A stretch of 33,081 nt of DNA from Treponema sp. (GCA_031279635.1 JAITIC010000184.1:1-33081); one strand, 5' to 3'; positions 1 through 7,890 are shown, numbered from the stretch's first letter. Translations and numbers: made by a program. Notes: generated from the sequence alone by a model not told the origin.

Positions 1-749
1 AGGAAGTCCCGCGGGAAAATTTCGCCGCGCACAACGTTTTCATGCACCGAATTGACATCGCCGTTCCAGTTTAACTCAAAGGTGAGCACCGAACCGGGGG
101 CGTGGATTACCCCGGCGGGCGAGTACCATCCGCTGCCCAACTCGATGCGGTAAGCCCGCGAAAGTTCGGTGATCCGCGTATCTCCCTTATTGTAGTCGCG
201 GAGGCGCTGTTTAACCTGCTCAGGTTTTGTGTCGGGGTCGTAGCCGAAGTAGGTGGCGTCCATTTCACCAGAATGGCTGGCAAACTGCCGGGGAAAATAG
301 TAACATTCGGGTTTGCCCAGTTTGCCGACCCTGGCGGCGGCTTCCATATCAAGGTGCAGGTGGTGGAAGAGGGGAGTGGTCAAATCGTAGAACTTTGAGA
401 ATACCGGCCATCCGCCGTACTTCGCCATAAGTTCTTCCCCGATAAGTTTTGCCCCCAGCACCTGAATCGCTTCCTTCAGGGTGAATTTTTCATCGCTGCC
501 GTAGTCCACCGCCACATAACTCAATCCCTCGTCAGGACCGGCAAGAGGGCCGTTTTGCGCGACATTGGTGGAATTCATCCACCGCTCTTTGATGGAACCC
601 CGCTGCAGGCCGTAAGCGTAATAATCATCCGGATGCAAACGAAGCCGGTACCCCGCTTTGCCGAAAGGGCGCGGAATAAACATCGGATTCATGCGGAAAA
701 TGCCTTCTCCCCGCTCCAGGGTTTTTTCAATCAAATCTTTATTACTCAT
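1..749 (-). CDS. Cupin / phosphomannose-isomerase-like protein (3' end cut by window edge)
   Basis: The reading frame stays open from ATG 749-747 to the left edge, giving about 249 residues without a stop. A good GGAGG ribosome site lies about 6 bases upstream of the ATG. The protein resembles uncharacterised cupin proteins related to class I mannose-6-phosphate isomerase. It has an HHLHLD motif, then KPECYYFP, a QFASHSGEMDATYFG stretch and a GVIHAPGS motif, which supply the His and Glu residues such cupins use to bind metal. A sugar-phosphate isomerase role is possible, but the family is poorly characterised and the substrate cannot be read from the sequence. The gene starts 33 bases downstream of the mature tmRNA 3' end on the same strand with no terminator between them, so it may be read from the ssrA promoter. 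Confidence 0.72.
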   Translation of the reverse strand, partial: MSNKDLIEKTLERGEGIFRMNPMFIPRPFGKAGYRLRLHPDDYYAYGLQRGSIKERWMNSTNVAQNGPLAGPDEGLSYVAVDYGSDEKFTLKEAIQVLGAKLIGEELMAKYGGWPVFSKFYDLTTPLFHHLHLDMEAAARVGKLGKPECYYFPRQFASHSGEMDATYFGYDPDTKPEQVKQRLRDYNKGDTRITELSRAYRIELGSGWYSPAGVIHAPGSVLTFELNWNGDVNSVHENVVRGEIFPRDF

Positions 750-782
750 CTTTGCCTCCTCGAATATATATTACCAGGCTAT

Positions 783-1126
783 TGGAGGTGGCGGGAGTCG
801 AACCCGCGTCCTGATACGCGAAATACAGGCTTCTACAGGTTTAGCCGTTTATTGCATTGTCGGGAACCGGCTTGGCCAAACGGCGCGCGGCCGGTCCGTA
901 TCCCGGAAAATCTTACCGCACTGTCACCGGAAGCGGCAGCACAGCCAGCCCTGATTGCGACGCGGAAGCCGTCCCTCAGAGCGGCGGAACGGTTCCACGC
1001 GCTTACGCAGCTAAGGCGTAAGCGTAACTGTCGTTGTCGGCAGTTAAATTGTTGCCCAATCAGGAGATGAGCGCTCCACCTGCAACCTGCACCCCGAATC
1101 GTACCAGTCGAAACCGGTGCACCCCC
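783..1126 (-). ncRNA. ssrA: tmRNA (SsrA), one-piece
   Basis: This is transfer-messenger RNA, which with SmpB rescues stalled ribosomes and tags the unfinished protein for proteolysis. The 5' end (1126) and 3' end (783) form a seven-pair acceptor stem, GGGGGUG with CACCUCC, with one G-U pair and discriminator A. The 3' side carries a T-arm with a GUUCGACUC loop region, and the 5' side carries the typical GGUUUCGACUGGUACG stretch. The tag frame and pseudoknot-rich middle lie between them. The length of 344 nt is normal for a one-piece tmRNA. The 3' CCA is not encoded; the genome reads AUA after the discriminator, so CCA must be added enzymatically. I set the ends by the acceptor stem. Confidence 0.95.
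1003..1041 (-). other. ssrA: tmRNA proteolysis-tag reading frame
   Basis: From the resume codon GCC (1041-1039) the frame reads ADNDSYAYALAA and stops at TAA (1005-1003). With the alanine carried by the tmRNA itself, the appended tag would be AADNDSYAYALAA. The resume codon is inferred from the TTAACT stretch just before it, which corresponds to the -6 to -1 region known from E. coli. The LAA end is the standard ClpXP/ClpAP degron. Confidence 0.88.
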
Positions 1127-1162
1127 GTCTGACCACCCAAATCGGGCGATCAGGGGCATATT

Positions 1163-1192
1163 AGTATACCCCGCAGTCCCGGCTTTACGCAA
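1163..1192 (-). promoter_or_regulatory. Probable sigma70 promoter of ssrA
   Basis: On the minus strand TTGCGT (1192-1187), an 18-base spacer and TATACT (1168-1163) precede the tmRNA. Transcription would start near 1156, leaving a leader of about 30 bases to be trimmed by RNase P. The dead IS element ends only about 20 bases upstream of the -35 box. Confidence 0.6.
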
Positions 1193-1224
1193 GTATCCGA
1201 ATTATTTGTGCAGCAATTTTACAT

Positions 1225-1827
1225 TTACCCACCCGGATCATCGTCAAGGACGAAAATCAGAAACTCTTCCCAGCTCTCATGTAGAAAACAACGGAACAAA
1301 ATCCCAGAGCCTCGAAAAATGTCTCCCGCCTCCCACATGTCGCCCAGGTCTTCTGTTATTCCTCCTCCTCCAGCAGCATTAGCCCGTGCATTAAAATCCC
1401 AGGGAAATCCTATACCGCATATATCTCACTGGCAGGGTTCCTCCCCTGCCCAAAGTTGTGTTCCAGGTTGTACCCGCGGCTCTTCTGTACGTTGTTATAT
1501 TCATTCTCTATCTCCCACCGCCCCCTCCCGCACTCAACAACCAATCGGACATTCTCCTCCCCTACCTCTTTGTCCCTAACCCATACGTTCTTATACGTAA
1601 CCGTACCGCTGCCCGTTGTTCGTAAGCCACCGTTTGGCCGCATTCCGCTCGCAGTCCTGCTGAAAGTTCAGCATAGAAGGATGTTGAAAGAAAAATACAC
1701 CGTAAGCACTCTTGACGGCGTCCGCATAGTCGTATTTGTCCCGCCGCCTAGGCTGAATCTCACGGTCAGCCCGCTGTCCAATCTGGTTAAAATCGCGCAA
1801 TTGCGCCTTGAGTATTTCCCGTCCCAT
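1225..1827 (-). pseudogene. Transposase relic with central deletion (DDE-type IS)
   Basis: Two transposase pieces are joined by a deletion. The N-terminal piece (1827 to about 1600) contains DAVKSAYGVFFFQHPSMLNF, typical of the start of such transposases. The C-terminal piece (about 1643-1410) contains VTYKNVWVRDKEV, then GRGRWEIENEYNNV and RGYNLEHNFGQG, the usual C-terminal block. The central catalytic part between them is missing and the two frames do not match. After a further frameshift at about 1410 the tail ends in WEEFLIFVLDDDPGG and TAA (1227-1225). This tail matches the transposase end at the right edge of the window (32978-33081), including the bases after the stop codon. The element is inactive. 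Confidence 0.8.
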
Positions 1828-1954
1828 GCCTCATTTTAGCACGTTAAGTTCCGATAGAGTGATTTTGCAACGTTATTCTACCGTGTTTACGATGCCGTTT
1901 CTATGCCCTGCTGTTTTCGCACTAAAAAAAATTCGGCCAGACAAAACCCGCAAG

Positions 1955-2389
1955 AGCGGCATGCCGCCGGTCAGTGAAGCAATAAAGAACCGTATTTGTA
2001 CGGCGGCCTGCACGGAAAACCGAAAGACGCCACCCATTGGAGTACTCATGCCCTGGCGAAGCGGTTCTCCGTTGGCAAAAGCACGGTACACACGATTCTC
2101 AGGAGCGGAGTATAAAACCGCAGCTGGTAAAGGAGTTTCGGTTTAGCAATGACCGGCGGCAGTTTGAGAAAAAACCGGCCGATGTGGTAGGACTGTAAAG
2201 AAAGCACCGGACAATGAGGTAGGGCTGAGTGTGGATGAGCAATCGCAAATACCGGCGTTTGAGAGAAACAACAATCTCCCCTCCAGGCCGATTCCCAAAA
2301 CCGCTGTATCTCACGAGTTGTTATATTCACTTTTGTCCGGCCGTTACTCTGTAACAGCCGGACAAAAAAGTCCAAGAAAACCGGGTTAG
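1955..2389 (+). pseudogene. IS630-family transposase relic, frameshifted
   Basis: Several frames must be joined to read this element. One frame gives KPKDATHWSTHALAKRFSVG followed by KSTVHTILRSG, the helix-turn-helix region typical of IS630-type transposases. The next gives KPQLVKEFRFSND and KKPADVVGL. A third gives VKKAPDNEVGLSVDEQSQIP followed by AFERNN, which contains the SVDE catalytic segment. Stops and 1-2 base shifts lie between the segments, and the C-terminal half of a normal transposase is absent. The 5' boundary is approximate. The last part (after about 2285) is open to TAG 2387-2389 but may not belong to the element. Confidence 0.65.
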
Positions 2390-3027
2390 TTTGTAAAGGA
2401 CAACCTTACGCCGTTGGTCCGCAGGGCAACCCAGTTGCCGGTTTTAGGCATATCCTTGAGAGCCAGTTCATAATAAACCGTACCGGAGGCCACAGTGGGA
2501 TCGTAGACCCTGACTTCACCGGTGTTGCCGTCGGCGGTAATCCTGAAATGCACCGGATAGTTAAGATCGTCATAGGTCACCATGTCCGCAATGTAGTTCA
2601 AATCATAGCTCTGAACCAAGTCCATCCGCGAATTGGAATAGCTGCGGTAGACCTGGGCGGAAAGTCCCCGGGGAATTTGCCTGGTGCCCGGATTTTCATC
2701 ATAGTTGAGCCACAGGAGATACGAGGTACCCGCGCCCCACGAGGGACCGTTGAACGCTGAATCCACAAAGATATGCAGACCAAAGCCGCCGTGGCCGTCT
2801 TCACCGCCGCTCTCATAGCGGGCGTCAAACTCGTACAGCATGGCGCCGCTCTGGGGAACCCGGATATTCATCTTGGCAAGCCCCGCCCTTGCATCGTTCT
2901 GATACAGCCGCTGACCCGAAATGGCCCAACTCCCCGAAGCAAAGCGGTAATCCGCCGGCAGATTAACCTGAGCGAACAGGATCGTTCCCATGGCAAGCAA
3001 TGCCAAAACCAACATGATTCTTTTCAT
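2386..3027 (-). CDS. Exported protein of unknown function
   Basis: This is a 213-residue protein with a clear signal peptide: MKR, a hydrophobic core to about residue 18, and a likely signal-peptidase I site after LFA before QVNLP. I chose ATG 3027 because it begins this signal peptide and has a GGGGG stretch just upstream; an in-frame ATG at 3099 would add 24 residues with no signal-like character. The mature part is rich in aromatic residues and glycine, suggesting a beta-sandwich, but I recognise no family. It probably lives in the periplasm or is anchored on the cell surface. The gene is transcribed away from ruvA and its end touches the IS630 relic. A perfect hairpin lies in its leader. 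Confidence 0.7.
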   Translation of the reverse strand: MKRIMLVLALLAMGTILFAQVNLPADYRFASGSWAISGQRLYQNDARAGLAKMNIRVPQSGAMLYEFDARYESGGEDGHGGFGLHIFVDSAFNGPSWGAGTSYLLWLNYDENPGTRQIPRGLSAQVYRSYSNSRMDLVQSYDLNYIADMVTYDDLNYPVHFRITADGNTGEVRVYDPTVASGTVYYELALKDMPKTGNWVALRTNGVRLSFTN

Positions 3028-3040
3028 AAAGCCCCCTTCG

Positions 3041-3065
3041 ACCCGCTCTTCCGGAGCGGGTTTTT
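3041..3065 (+). terminator. Hairpin plus T-run (plus-strand terminator; leader hairpin on minus strand)
   Basis: ACCCGCTC (3041-3048) and GAGCGGGT (3054-3061) form a perfect 8-pair stem with a 5-base loop. Read on the plus strand it is followed by TTTT, like an intrinsic terminator. On the minus strand it lies 14 bases before the start codon of the exported protein, so it would also fold in that mRNA leader. Confidence 0.55.
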
Positions 3066-3251
3066 GTATAGTGTGTAAAGTACGAAGATATTCTAGCATG
3101 GTTCTTCATTATTTGGGAATACCTTTTTTTGTTTTTTTTACGAATTTTTACGGAAAAATAGTATACGGGGCGACAAGCAAAAAGCGCGAAAAACATCGAA
3201 AAATCGGGAAAATTCCTTCTACTAAAAGGCAAAAAATGCTATATTTGCCCC

Positions 3252-3845
3252 ATGTTTAACAGTATAATGGGAACGGTCGGCGGAAAAACCGGCGAGTCGC
3301 TGTACCTTTTAACCGGCGGAGTGGAATGGGAAATCGCCATGCCTACAAGCGATATGGAAAATCTGCCGTCCGCCGGCGGGGAATGCCGGGTTTTTACCTG
3401 GCTTTACCACCGGGAAGACCAGATGCGGCTTTTCGGCTTTGCCGGTGAGGTCAGGCGGAATACGTTTCTGGAACTGCTCAAGGTTGAGGGAATAGGGCCC
3501 AAGGGGGCACTGAAAATCATGGGAGGCATCGGGCAGGAAGATCTTGAGCATGCCCTTGAAGCCGGGGACCTTGCCCGGCTTGAGGCGGTGCCCGGCCTGG
3601 GGAAAAAAACCGCCCAGCGGATGCTCCTTTCCCTCAAAGGCAAGCTGGCCCATGCGCCGGCGGATTCGACGCCCGCCTCGCCCTATAACGATCTGGTCGA
3701 GGCTCTGGCCGAAATGGGCTACGAAAAGCGCGCCGCCGCGGAGGCCATTGCCAAAGCCGAGGCCGCTCTTCCCCACGGACTTGCCCCGGCGGAAAGGGAA
3801 AAACAGCTCTTCAAAGAAGCCATCGTTTATTTAAGCGGCTCGTAA
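3252..3845 (+). CDS. ruvA: Holliday junction DNA helicase subunit RuvA
   Basis: RuvA binds Holliday junctions as a tetramer and loads the RuvB motor for branch migration in recombinational repair. The 197 residues match the usual family length. Residues 1-65 are the OB-fold domain. Two helix-hairpin-helix motifs follow: KVEGIGPKGALKIM near 77-90 and AVPGLGKKTAQRML near 112-125. The C-terminal domain III that contacts RuvB spans about 145-197 (NDLVEALAEMGYEKRAAAEA). No Shine-Dalgarno is visible before ATG 3252. Instead a TATATT box ends 6 bases before it, so the mRNA may be leaderless. ruvB and ruvC are not in the window. Confidence 0.95.
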   Translation: MFNSIMGTVGGKTGESLYLLTGGVEWEIAMPTSDMENLPSAGGECRVFTWLYHREDQMRLFGFAGEVRRNTFLELLKVEGIGPKGALKIMGGIGQEDLEHALEAGDLARLEAVPGLGKKTAQRMLLSLKGKLAHAPADSTPASPYNDLVEALAEMGYEKRAAAEAIAKAEAALPHGLAPAEREKQLFKEAIVYLSGS

Positions 3846-3867
3846 CTGTGCGCGGGGTATGCGTATG

Positions 3868-3896
3868 TTGATTGTTTACCGCGTTTTTTTCATACT
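3868..3896 (+). promoter_or_regulatory. Promoter placing the start site at the ATG of the lipoprotein gene
   Basis: TTGATT (3868-3873), a 17-base spacer and CATACT (3891-3896) are followed by only six bases before ATG 3903. Transcription would begin at or next to the A of the start codon. There is no ribosome site in those six bases, so a leaderless mRNA is predicted. Confidence 0.5.
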
Positions 3897-3902
3897 ACAA
3901 AT

Positions 3903-5102
3903 ATGAAGCTTCTTTGGCCGCTTCTGGCGGCGGTTTTCCTCGTTTTCTGCTCCTGCTTCGGGGCGGATGTCAGTTCTATAGAACGGGAGGATCTTTTTTC
4001 CCTTGACATCGGCCCGATGGAAGATCAGATAGCGATGTACAAACTTGAGGGGGACAGCGGCGTTAAGCGCACTGATTTTGCCATGCGGGACGGGTTGTTT
4101 TATATAGCCGACGGAAACGGCGGGAAAATTGTCCGTTACAATTCCTACGGGGATCTCCTCTTTATGATCTACAACGAGGAAACGAACCCCCAGCCGGCAA
4201 GCCTTAAGACCAACATCGAAGACAGCGCCCAGGTAACCCGCTGGGCCTTTTCGTATCCTCTGCGGGAGCCGGGGGTGATTGCCGTGGATTCCCGCAAGCA
4301 CATTTACGCCGGGGACCGCCTGGCCCATGAACAGCGCCGCTTTGACCCGGAGAACGAAGTGCTGCTGGACGGCATTATTCTTCATTTTGACGCGGACGGC
4401 CGGTTCATCGAATACCTTGGACAGGAGGGCATAGGGGGCAACCCTTTTCCGCTGATAACGGGACTGTATACCTCGATACGGAACGAACTCGCCGTGGTCT
4501 GCCGTACCCCGCAGGGCTGGAATATTTACTGGTACAGTTCTTCGGGGACGCTGCTCAACCTGGTGGAGCTTAAAAACAGCGCCATACCTTCGCCGCCGGA
4601 CTGGCCCGCCGGGGTTTCCTCCGTGGACAGCATAATGGCCGCGCCGGACGCCAGAAGGCTTTTTATCAAGGTGGACTACTACCGGGATACTTTTGACGAA
4701 TCTACCAATACCCGTACCGGCAGCGAACCGGACAGTTCGGTGATCTGGATATTGGACGTGGAAGATGGTTCTTATTTGAGTTACATCGAAGTTCCCCTTT
4801 TTGAATATCCTGTTACCGAAAATGGGCGTACCCTTACGGCCAGAATGTTATATTCCATGATGGGGGCGCTCCGTGACGGAAAGGTTTTTCTTTATTTTCC
4901 TATTGAGCGCGGCTATTCCATTTTGTTTTTGGATACCGAATCAAAAGAACAGCGCCGGGGCTATATCAGGGTGGATGATGAAGAGTTGCAATTTAACGAT
5001 TTTCACCTTTCCGCCGAGGGGATTATTTCCGCCCTGCTCGTGGACGAAAAGATTAAACTCGTCTGGTGGCGTACGGACTCCTTTGTCGGGGAGGCGCCGT
5101 GA
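3903..5102 (+). CDS. Spirochaetal lipoprotein, probable beta-propeller-like, function unknown
   Basis: This 399-residue protein starts with a lipoprotein-type signal, MKLLWPLLAAVFLVFCSCFG. Cys16 or Cys18 could be the lipidated residue under the relaxed spirochaetal lipobox. The rest shows repeated short beta-strand blocks such as GLFYIADGNGGKIVRYNSYG, GVIAVDSRKHIYAG and GIILHFDADGRFIEYLG, which resemble blades of an NHL/YncE-like propeller. It is likely anchored in the periplasm or on the outer membrane. The stop overlaps the GTG of nnr (GTGA), so the two are translationally coupled. The family looks spirochaete-restricted to me; the propeller reading is inference. Confidence 0.75.
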   Translation: MKLLWPLLAAVFLVFCSCFGADVSSIEREDLFSLDIGPMEDQIAMYKLEGDSGVKRTDFAMRDGLFYIADGNGGKIVRYNSYGDLLFMIYNEETNPQPASLKTNIEDSAQVTRWAFSYPLREPGVIAVDSRKHIYAGDRLAHEQRRFDPENEVLLDGIILHFDADGRFIEYLGQEGIGGNPFPLITGLYTSIRNELAVVCRTPQGWNIYWYSSSGTLLNLVELKNSAIPSPPDWPAGVSSVDSIMAAPDARRLFIKVDYYRDTFDESTNTRTGSEPDSSVIWILDVEDGSYLSYIEVPLFEYPVTENGRTLTARMLYSMMGALRDGKVFLYFPIERGYSILFLDTESKEQRRGYIRVDDEELQFNDFHLSAEGIISALLVDEKIKLVWWRTDSFVGEAP

Positions 5103-6733
5103 GTTCGCTTGTGTTGGCCGAAAAGGTCCGTCTTCTGGACGGGGAAGCCGCCGAATGGGGTCTTAATCCCTTTGCCCTGGTAGAGGCTGCGGGCAGGGCC
5201 TGCGCCGCCGTGTTAGTCAAAGCCTTTCCCCGCTTTTTTGTCCGCCATCCCGCCGGATCGCGGCCCGCGGCCAAAGCGCCGAAAATTACCGTTCTGGCCG
5301 GAAGCGGTAATAACGCCGCCGACTCCCTGGTCATGCTGCGCGCCCTTTTACTGGATGGCCGCGCCGATCTTACCAACGCCCTGGTACTGGTTAGCCGCCT
5401 TCCCGCCGCCGGTGGGGAAACTCCTCTGTCGGAGGCTTTGCTGGCAATTCAAAAGATGGGCGTCTCCGTAAGGGCCTGGGACAGGGAAGAGGCCGCGCTC
5501 TCCGGGGCGGACATTATCATCGACGGCATTGCCGGTACGGGCCTCCAGGGCCCCCTCAGGGGGAAGGCGCTGGAAATGGCCGAAGCGGTGAACAGGCTGA
5601 GGGAAGACCCGCCAGTGGACGGCTCGCCGGGCCGTCCACTGGTGGTTTCAATTGACGTGCCTTCGGGTAATTTTGATGAATGGCGGCCCGGTATGCCGCT
5701 TCTCGCGGCGGACGCCACCCTGGCGATTGAACCCCAAAAGCGCTGCCTGTATACACCGGCGGTCCGTTCCCGCGCGGGAAGAATCCTTTCGGTGGGGGGA
5801 ATCTTTCCCCCTGCGCTTATCGAAAAATACCGGGACGCCGAGCGGCTTTCCTGGCGGGATGCCGCCCGCCGCCTTCCGGAGATATGGGCCGACACGTACA
5901 AGTACGAACGGGGCCTTGTTGAAATCCGGGCCGGGGCAACGGGTACGGCGGGAGCGGCGCGGCTTGCCGCGCGGGGCGCGCAGGCCGCCGGGGCGGGCCT
6001 AGTCCGGCTCATCGTGGACGATTCGCTGTATCCCATTCTCGCTCCGGCCGCCACGGGCATCATGGTTGCGCCCGGCGGCGCTTCTCCCGGCGGGACCTCC
6101 GGCCGTTTTCAGCCGGACGCGGTGCTGCTGGGGCCGGGCTGGGGCAGAGGGCAAGACCGGGCCGCGCTCCTGGAACAATGCCTGCCCCTTGAGGAACAGG
6201 GCGTCCCCCTTATCCTTGACGCCGACGCGGTTTACCTTGCCAAAGGCCTGACTTTTCACGGCAGAGCGATCCTCACCCCCCACGCCGGAGAATTCGCCGC
6301 CTACACCGGTCTTCCCAAAGAGGAAATCCTCGCCGGCCCCGCGCCGGTATTGCGGCGTTTCGCCAAAGAAAAAAACGCGCATATTCTGTTCAAGAGCCAC
6401 GTATTGTACGCGGCGGCCCCCGACGGCAGGCTGGGAATAATTGACGGCATGGCCCCCGTCCTGGCGGCGGGCGGCTCCGGCGACGTGCTGGCCGGTATCT
6501 GCGCCGCGCTGGCCGCCCGCCTGCGCGCCGCCGGAAAACAGCGCGCCTTTGACGGCTATGTCTGCGCCTGCGCCGCGGCCGCCCTGCTCATGGAAGCGGC
6601 CCGATCGCCTGAAACCGCCGGCAGATTTATCGATCCCTCCGACCTGGCCTGCGCGGCGTCATCAATAGCAGGCAAAGCCTGGCTTCCCGCAGACCTCACA
6701 AACAACACGAACAAAGACGATACTATAATATGA
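5099..6733 (+). CDS. nnr: Bifunctional NAD(P)H-hydrate epimerase / ADP-dependent dehydratase
   Basis: This enzyme repairs damaged NAD(P)H: the N-terminal YjeF domain epimerises NAD(P)HX and the C-terminal ribokinase-like domain dehydrates it using ADP. I start it at GTG 5099, which overlaps the upstream stop and follows GGGGAGG by a few bases; an in-frame ATG at 5066 lies inside the lipoprotein gene. The product is 544 residues. The N-domain shows AGSGNNAADSLV (about 67-78), DGIAGTG (142-148) and SIDVPSG (184-190). The C-domain shows LDADAV (373-378), LTPHAGEFAAYTG (392-404) and GGSGDVLAGI (458-467), whose Asp is the catalytic residue. The usual NNGGDG of the epimerase reads NNAADS here, so epimerase activity is less certain than dehydratase activity. 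Confidence 0.9.
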   Translation: MSSLVLAEKVRLLDGEAAEWGLNPFALVEAAGRACAAVLVKAFPRFFVRHPAGSRPAAKAPKITVLAGSGNNAADSLVMLRALLLDGRADLTNALVLVSRLPAAGGETPLSEALLAIQKMGVSVRAWDREEAALSGADIIIDGIAGTGLQGPLRGKALEMAEAVNRLREDPPVDGSPGRPLVVSIDVPSGNFDEWRPGMPLLAADATLAIEPQKRCLYTPAVRSRAGRILSVGGIFPPALIEKYRDAERLSWRDAARRLPEIWADTYKYERGLVEIRAGATGTAGAARLAARGAQAAGAGLVRLIVDDSLYPILAPAATGIMVAPGGASPGGTSGRFQPDAVLLGPGWGRGQDRAALLEQCLPLEEQGVPLILDADAVYLAKGLTFHGRAILTPHAGEFAAYTGLPKEEILAGPAPVLRRFAKEKNAHILFKSHVLYAAAPDGRLGIIDGMAPVLAAGGSGDVLAGICAALAARLRAAGKQRAFDGYVCACAAAALLMEAARSPETAGRFIDPSDLACAASSIAGKAWLPADLTNNTNKDDTII

Positions 6734-7386
6734 GTGACGAAACCGATACACAGGAACCGTCTCTTGGCGCGCCCCAAAGACGGCGGCCCAACGCCGGCTA
6801 CAAACTGAGCAAGGAACGGACCGGCGGTGACCAGCTTAACTTCCATTACTCCCGTGACCGCCGCCTGGAAAAAGCCCCCCAGTCGGTTCGGGACCTGTAC
6901 AAAGAAGAGCCGCCCCGCCGCTTTAACCTGCTGCGGCCCCTCATCGGCAGCAAGCCGCGGGCAATGATGTTCGGCTCCATAGTACTGATATGCGTAACAA
7001 TGCTCACCCTGTCGGTTCTAGGGTATACCGGCGACACCTATTCCCTTGCCGGTAACAGCCTCTTCATACAGGCGGACAACTACGACGGCGCGGTCATGGT
7101 AACGCTGAAAAAAACGATCAAAAAAAACGGCCTCTTCGCCGGAGACGACGCCTACACCGGCGCGGTGGACCTGGCCGTCTCTCCGGCCAATACCGGTTCA
7201 AACGCCGTGGCTCCGCCCGTCTTTTACCACCGCGTTTTTTTCAGCCTGGAAAGCGCGGAAGAATACCACTTTTCCGTTCCCTTTGATTCCGGCGAACTGG
7301 TCATGGTACTGCAGACCGAGAAGGACACCCTCAGCCTCAAGATAAAGGCAAGGGAAGTCCAGCCGGCAATTCCAATTTCAAAATAA
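6730..7386 (+). CDS. Single-pass membrane protein, unknown function
   Basis: The ATG overlaps the nnr stop (ATGA), so the gene belongs to the same operon. The 218-residue protein has a basic, proline-rich cytoplasmic part (1-77), one transmembrane helix at about 78-98 and an extracytoplasmic domain rich in beta-strand-like segments (about 100-218). There is no cleavable signal, so the topology is probably N-in, C-out. I recognise no named family. A TATAAT sequence covers the six bases just before the ATG, but it is too close to drive this start. Confidence 0.72.
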   Translation: MSDETDTQEPSLGAPQRRRPNAGYKLSKERTGGDQLNFHYSRDRRLEKAPQSVRDLYKEEPPRRFNLLRPLIGSKPRAMMFGSIVLICVTMLTLSVLGYTGDTYSLAGNSLFIQADNYDGAVMVTLKKTIKKNGLFAGDDAYTGAVDLAVSPANTGSNAVAPPVFYHRVFFSLESAEEYHFSVPFDSGELVMVLQTEKDTLSLKIKAREVQPAIPISK

Positions 7387-7399
7387 CCACAAGCCCACC

Positions 7400-7829
7400 C
7401 TGCGTAGGCGCTGCACGGACAGACACGGACGAATTAACCAATACCTCGATTATTTCCGCTTTGAGGTTCGCCCAAAAATGTACCGGAAATCCCGCACTTG
7501 TTCCCGCGGCCGAAAGAATATTTGAAAATGCTCTCTGTTCGCCGCCAAGCTTATGTACCGTCGTTATTGCTATTATGCTTCTCCCGACACAGAAAAAATC
7601 AGGGCGGTATACCTGTTTGAGCGGCTTGCCGTCATATAGGGAACGCTTGTTCCGCTTCATAGGGAACTTCGGCCTTTTGCAGCTCAATTTCCAGGCATTT
7701 ATGCGGGCTTTCCGCTATGCAGCCTCCGGGAAACCCGGGCCCGGTTTCCTGTTTACTTCGTAAAGACACCCGCGGATACGAAAACTTTCGTTTTCATACC
7801 GTAGTTTCCCCTTTTTAAACTTTCTGCAT
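7400..7829 (-). pseudogene. Decayed GxxExxY-family gene
   Basis: The GxxExxY family is named for its N-terminal motif; its function is unknown, with a nuclease-like fold suggested. Here the frame gives LYEVNRKPGPGFPEAA and then a TAG where the motif tyrosine should be. Another frame continues CLEIELQKAEVPYEAEQAFP up to a stop. The first frame resumes with YDGKPLKQVYRPDFFCVG, HKLGGEQRAFSNIL and KAEIIEVLVNSSVSV. So at least one nonsense change and several shifts are present. The start region (ATG 7829) also carries one extra base compared with the second copy at 18093. The 3' boundary is approximate. Confidence 0.72.
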
Positions 7830-7890
7830 ACTATTATATCACTTTTATCCGTTCTGTCCGTGATGGTCGGTGGTTGAATTCGGAATCCCT
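7779..7890. repeat. Dispersed repeat, copy 1 (5' region of the GxxExxY gene)
   Basis: About 110 bases here match 18044-18145 with only scattered differences. Shared landmarks are CGAAAACTTTC, TTTTCATACCGTAGTTT, GCATACTATTATATC, TTCTGTCCGTGATGGTC and TTGAATTCGGAAT. The repeat covers the first codons of the GxxExxY gene and the bases upstream of it. Confidence 0.85.

Noticed and set aside
833-1192. Minus-strand open frame across the tmRNA region
   Set aside because: The region folds as tmRNA with acceptor stem and tag; the frame is accidental.
6724-6729. Perfect TATAAT just before ATG 6730
   Set aside because: Transcription from it would start inside the coding region, and the gene is coupled to nnr by an ATGA overlap.
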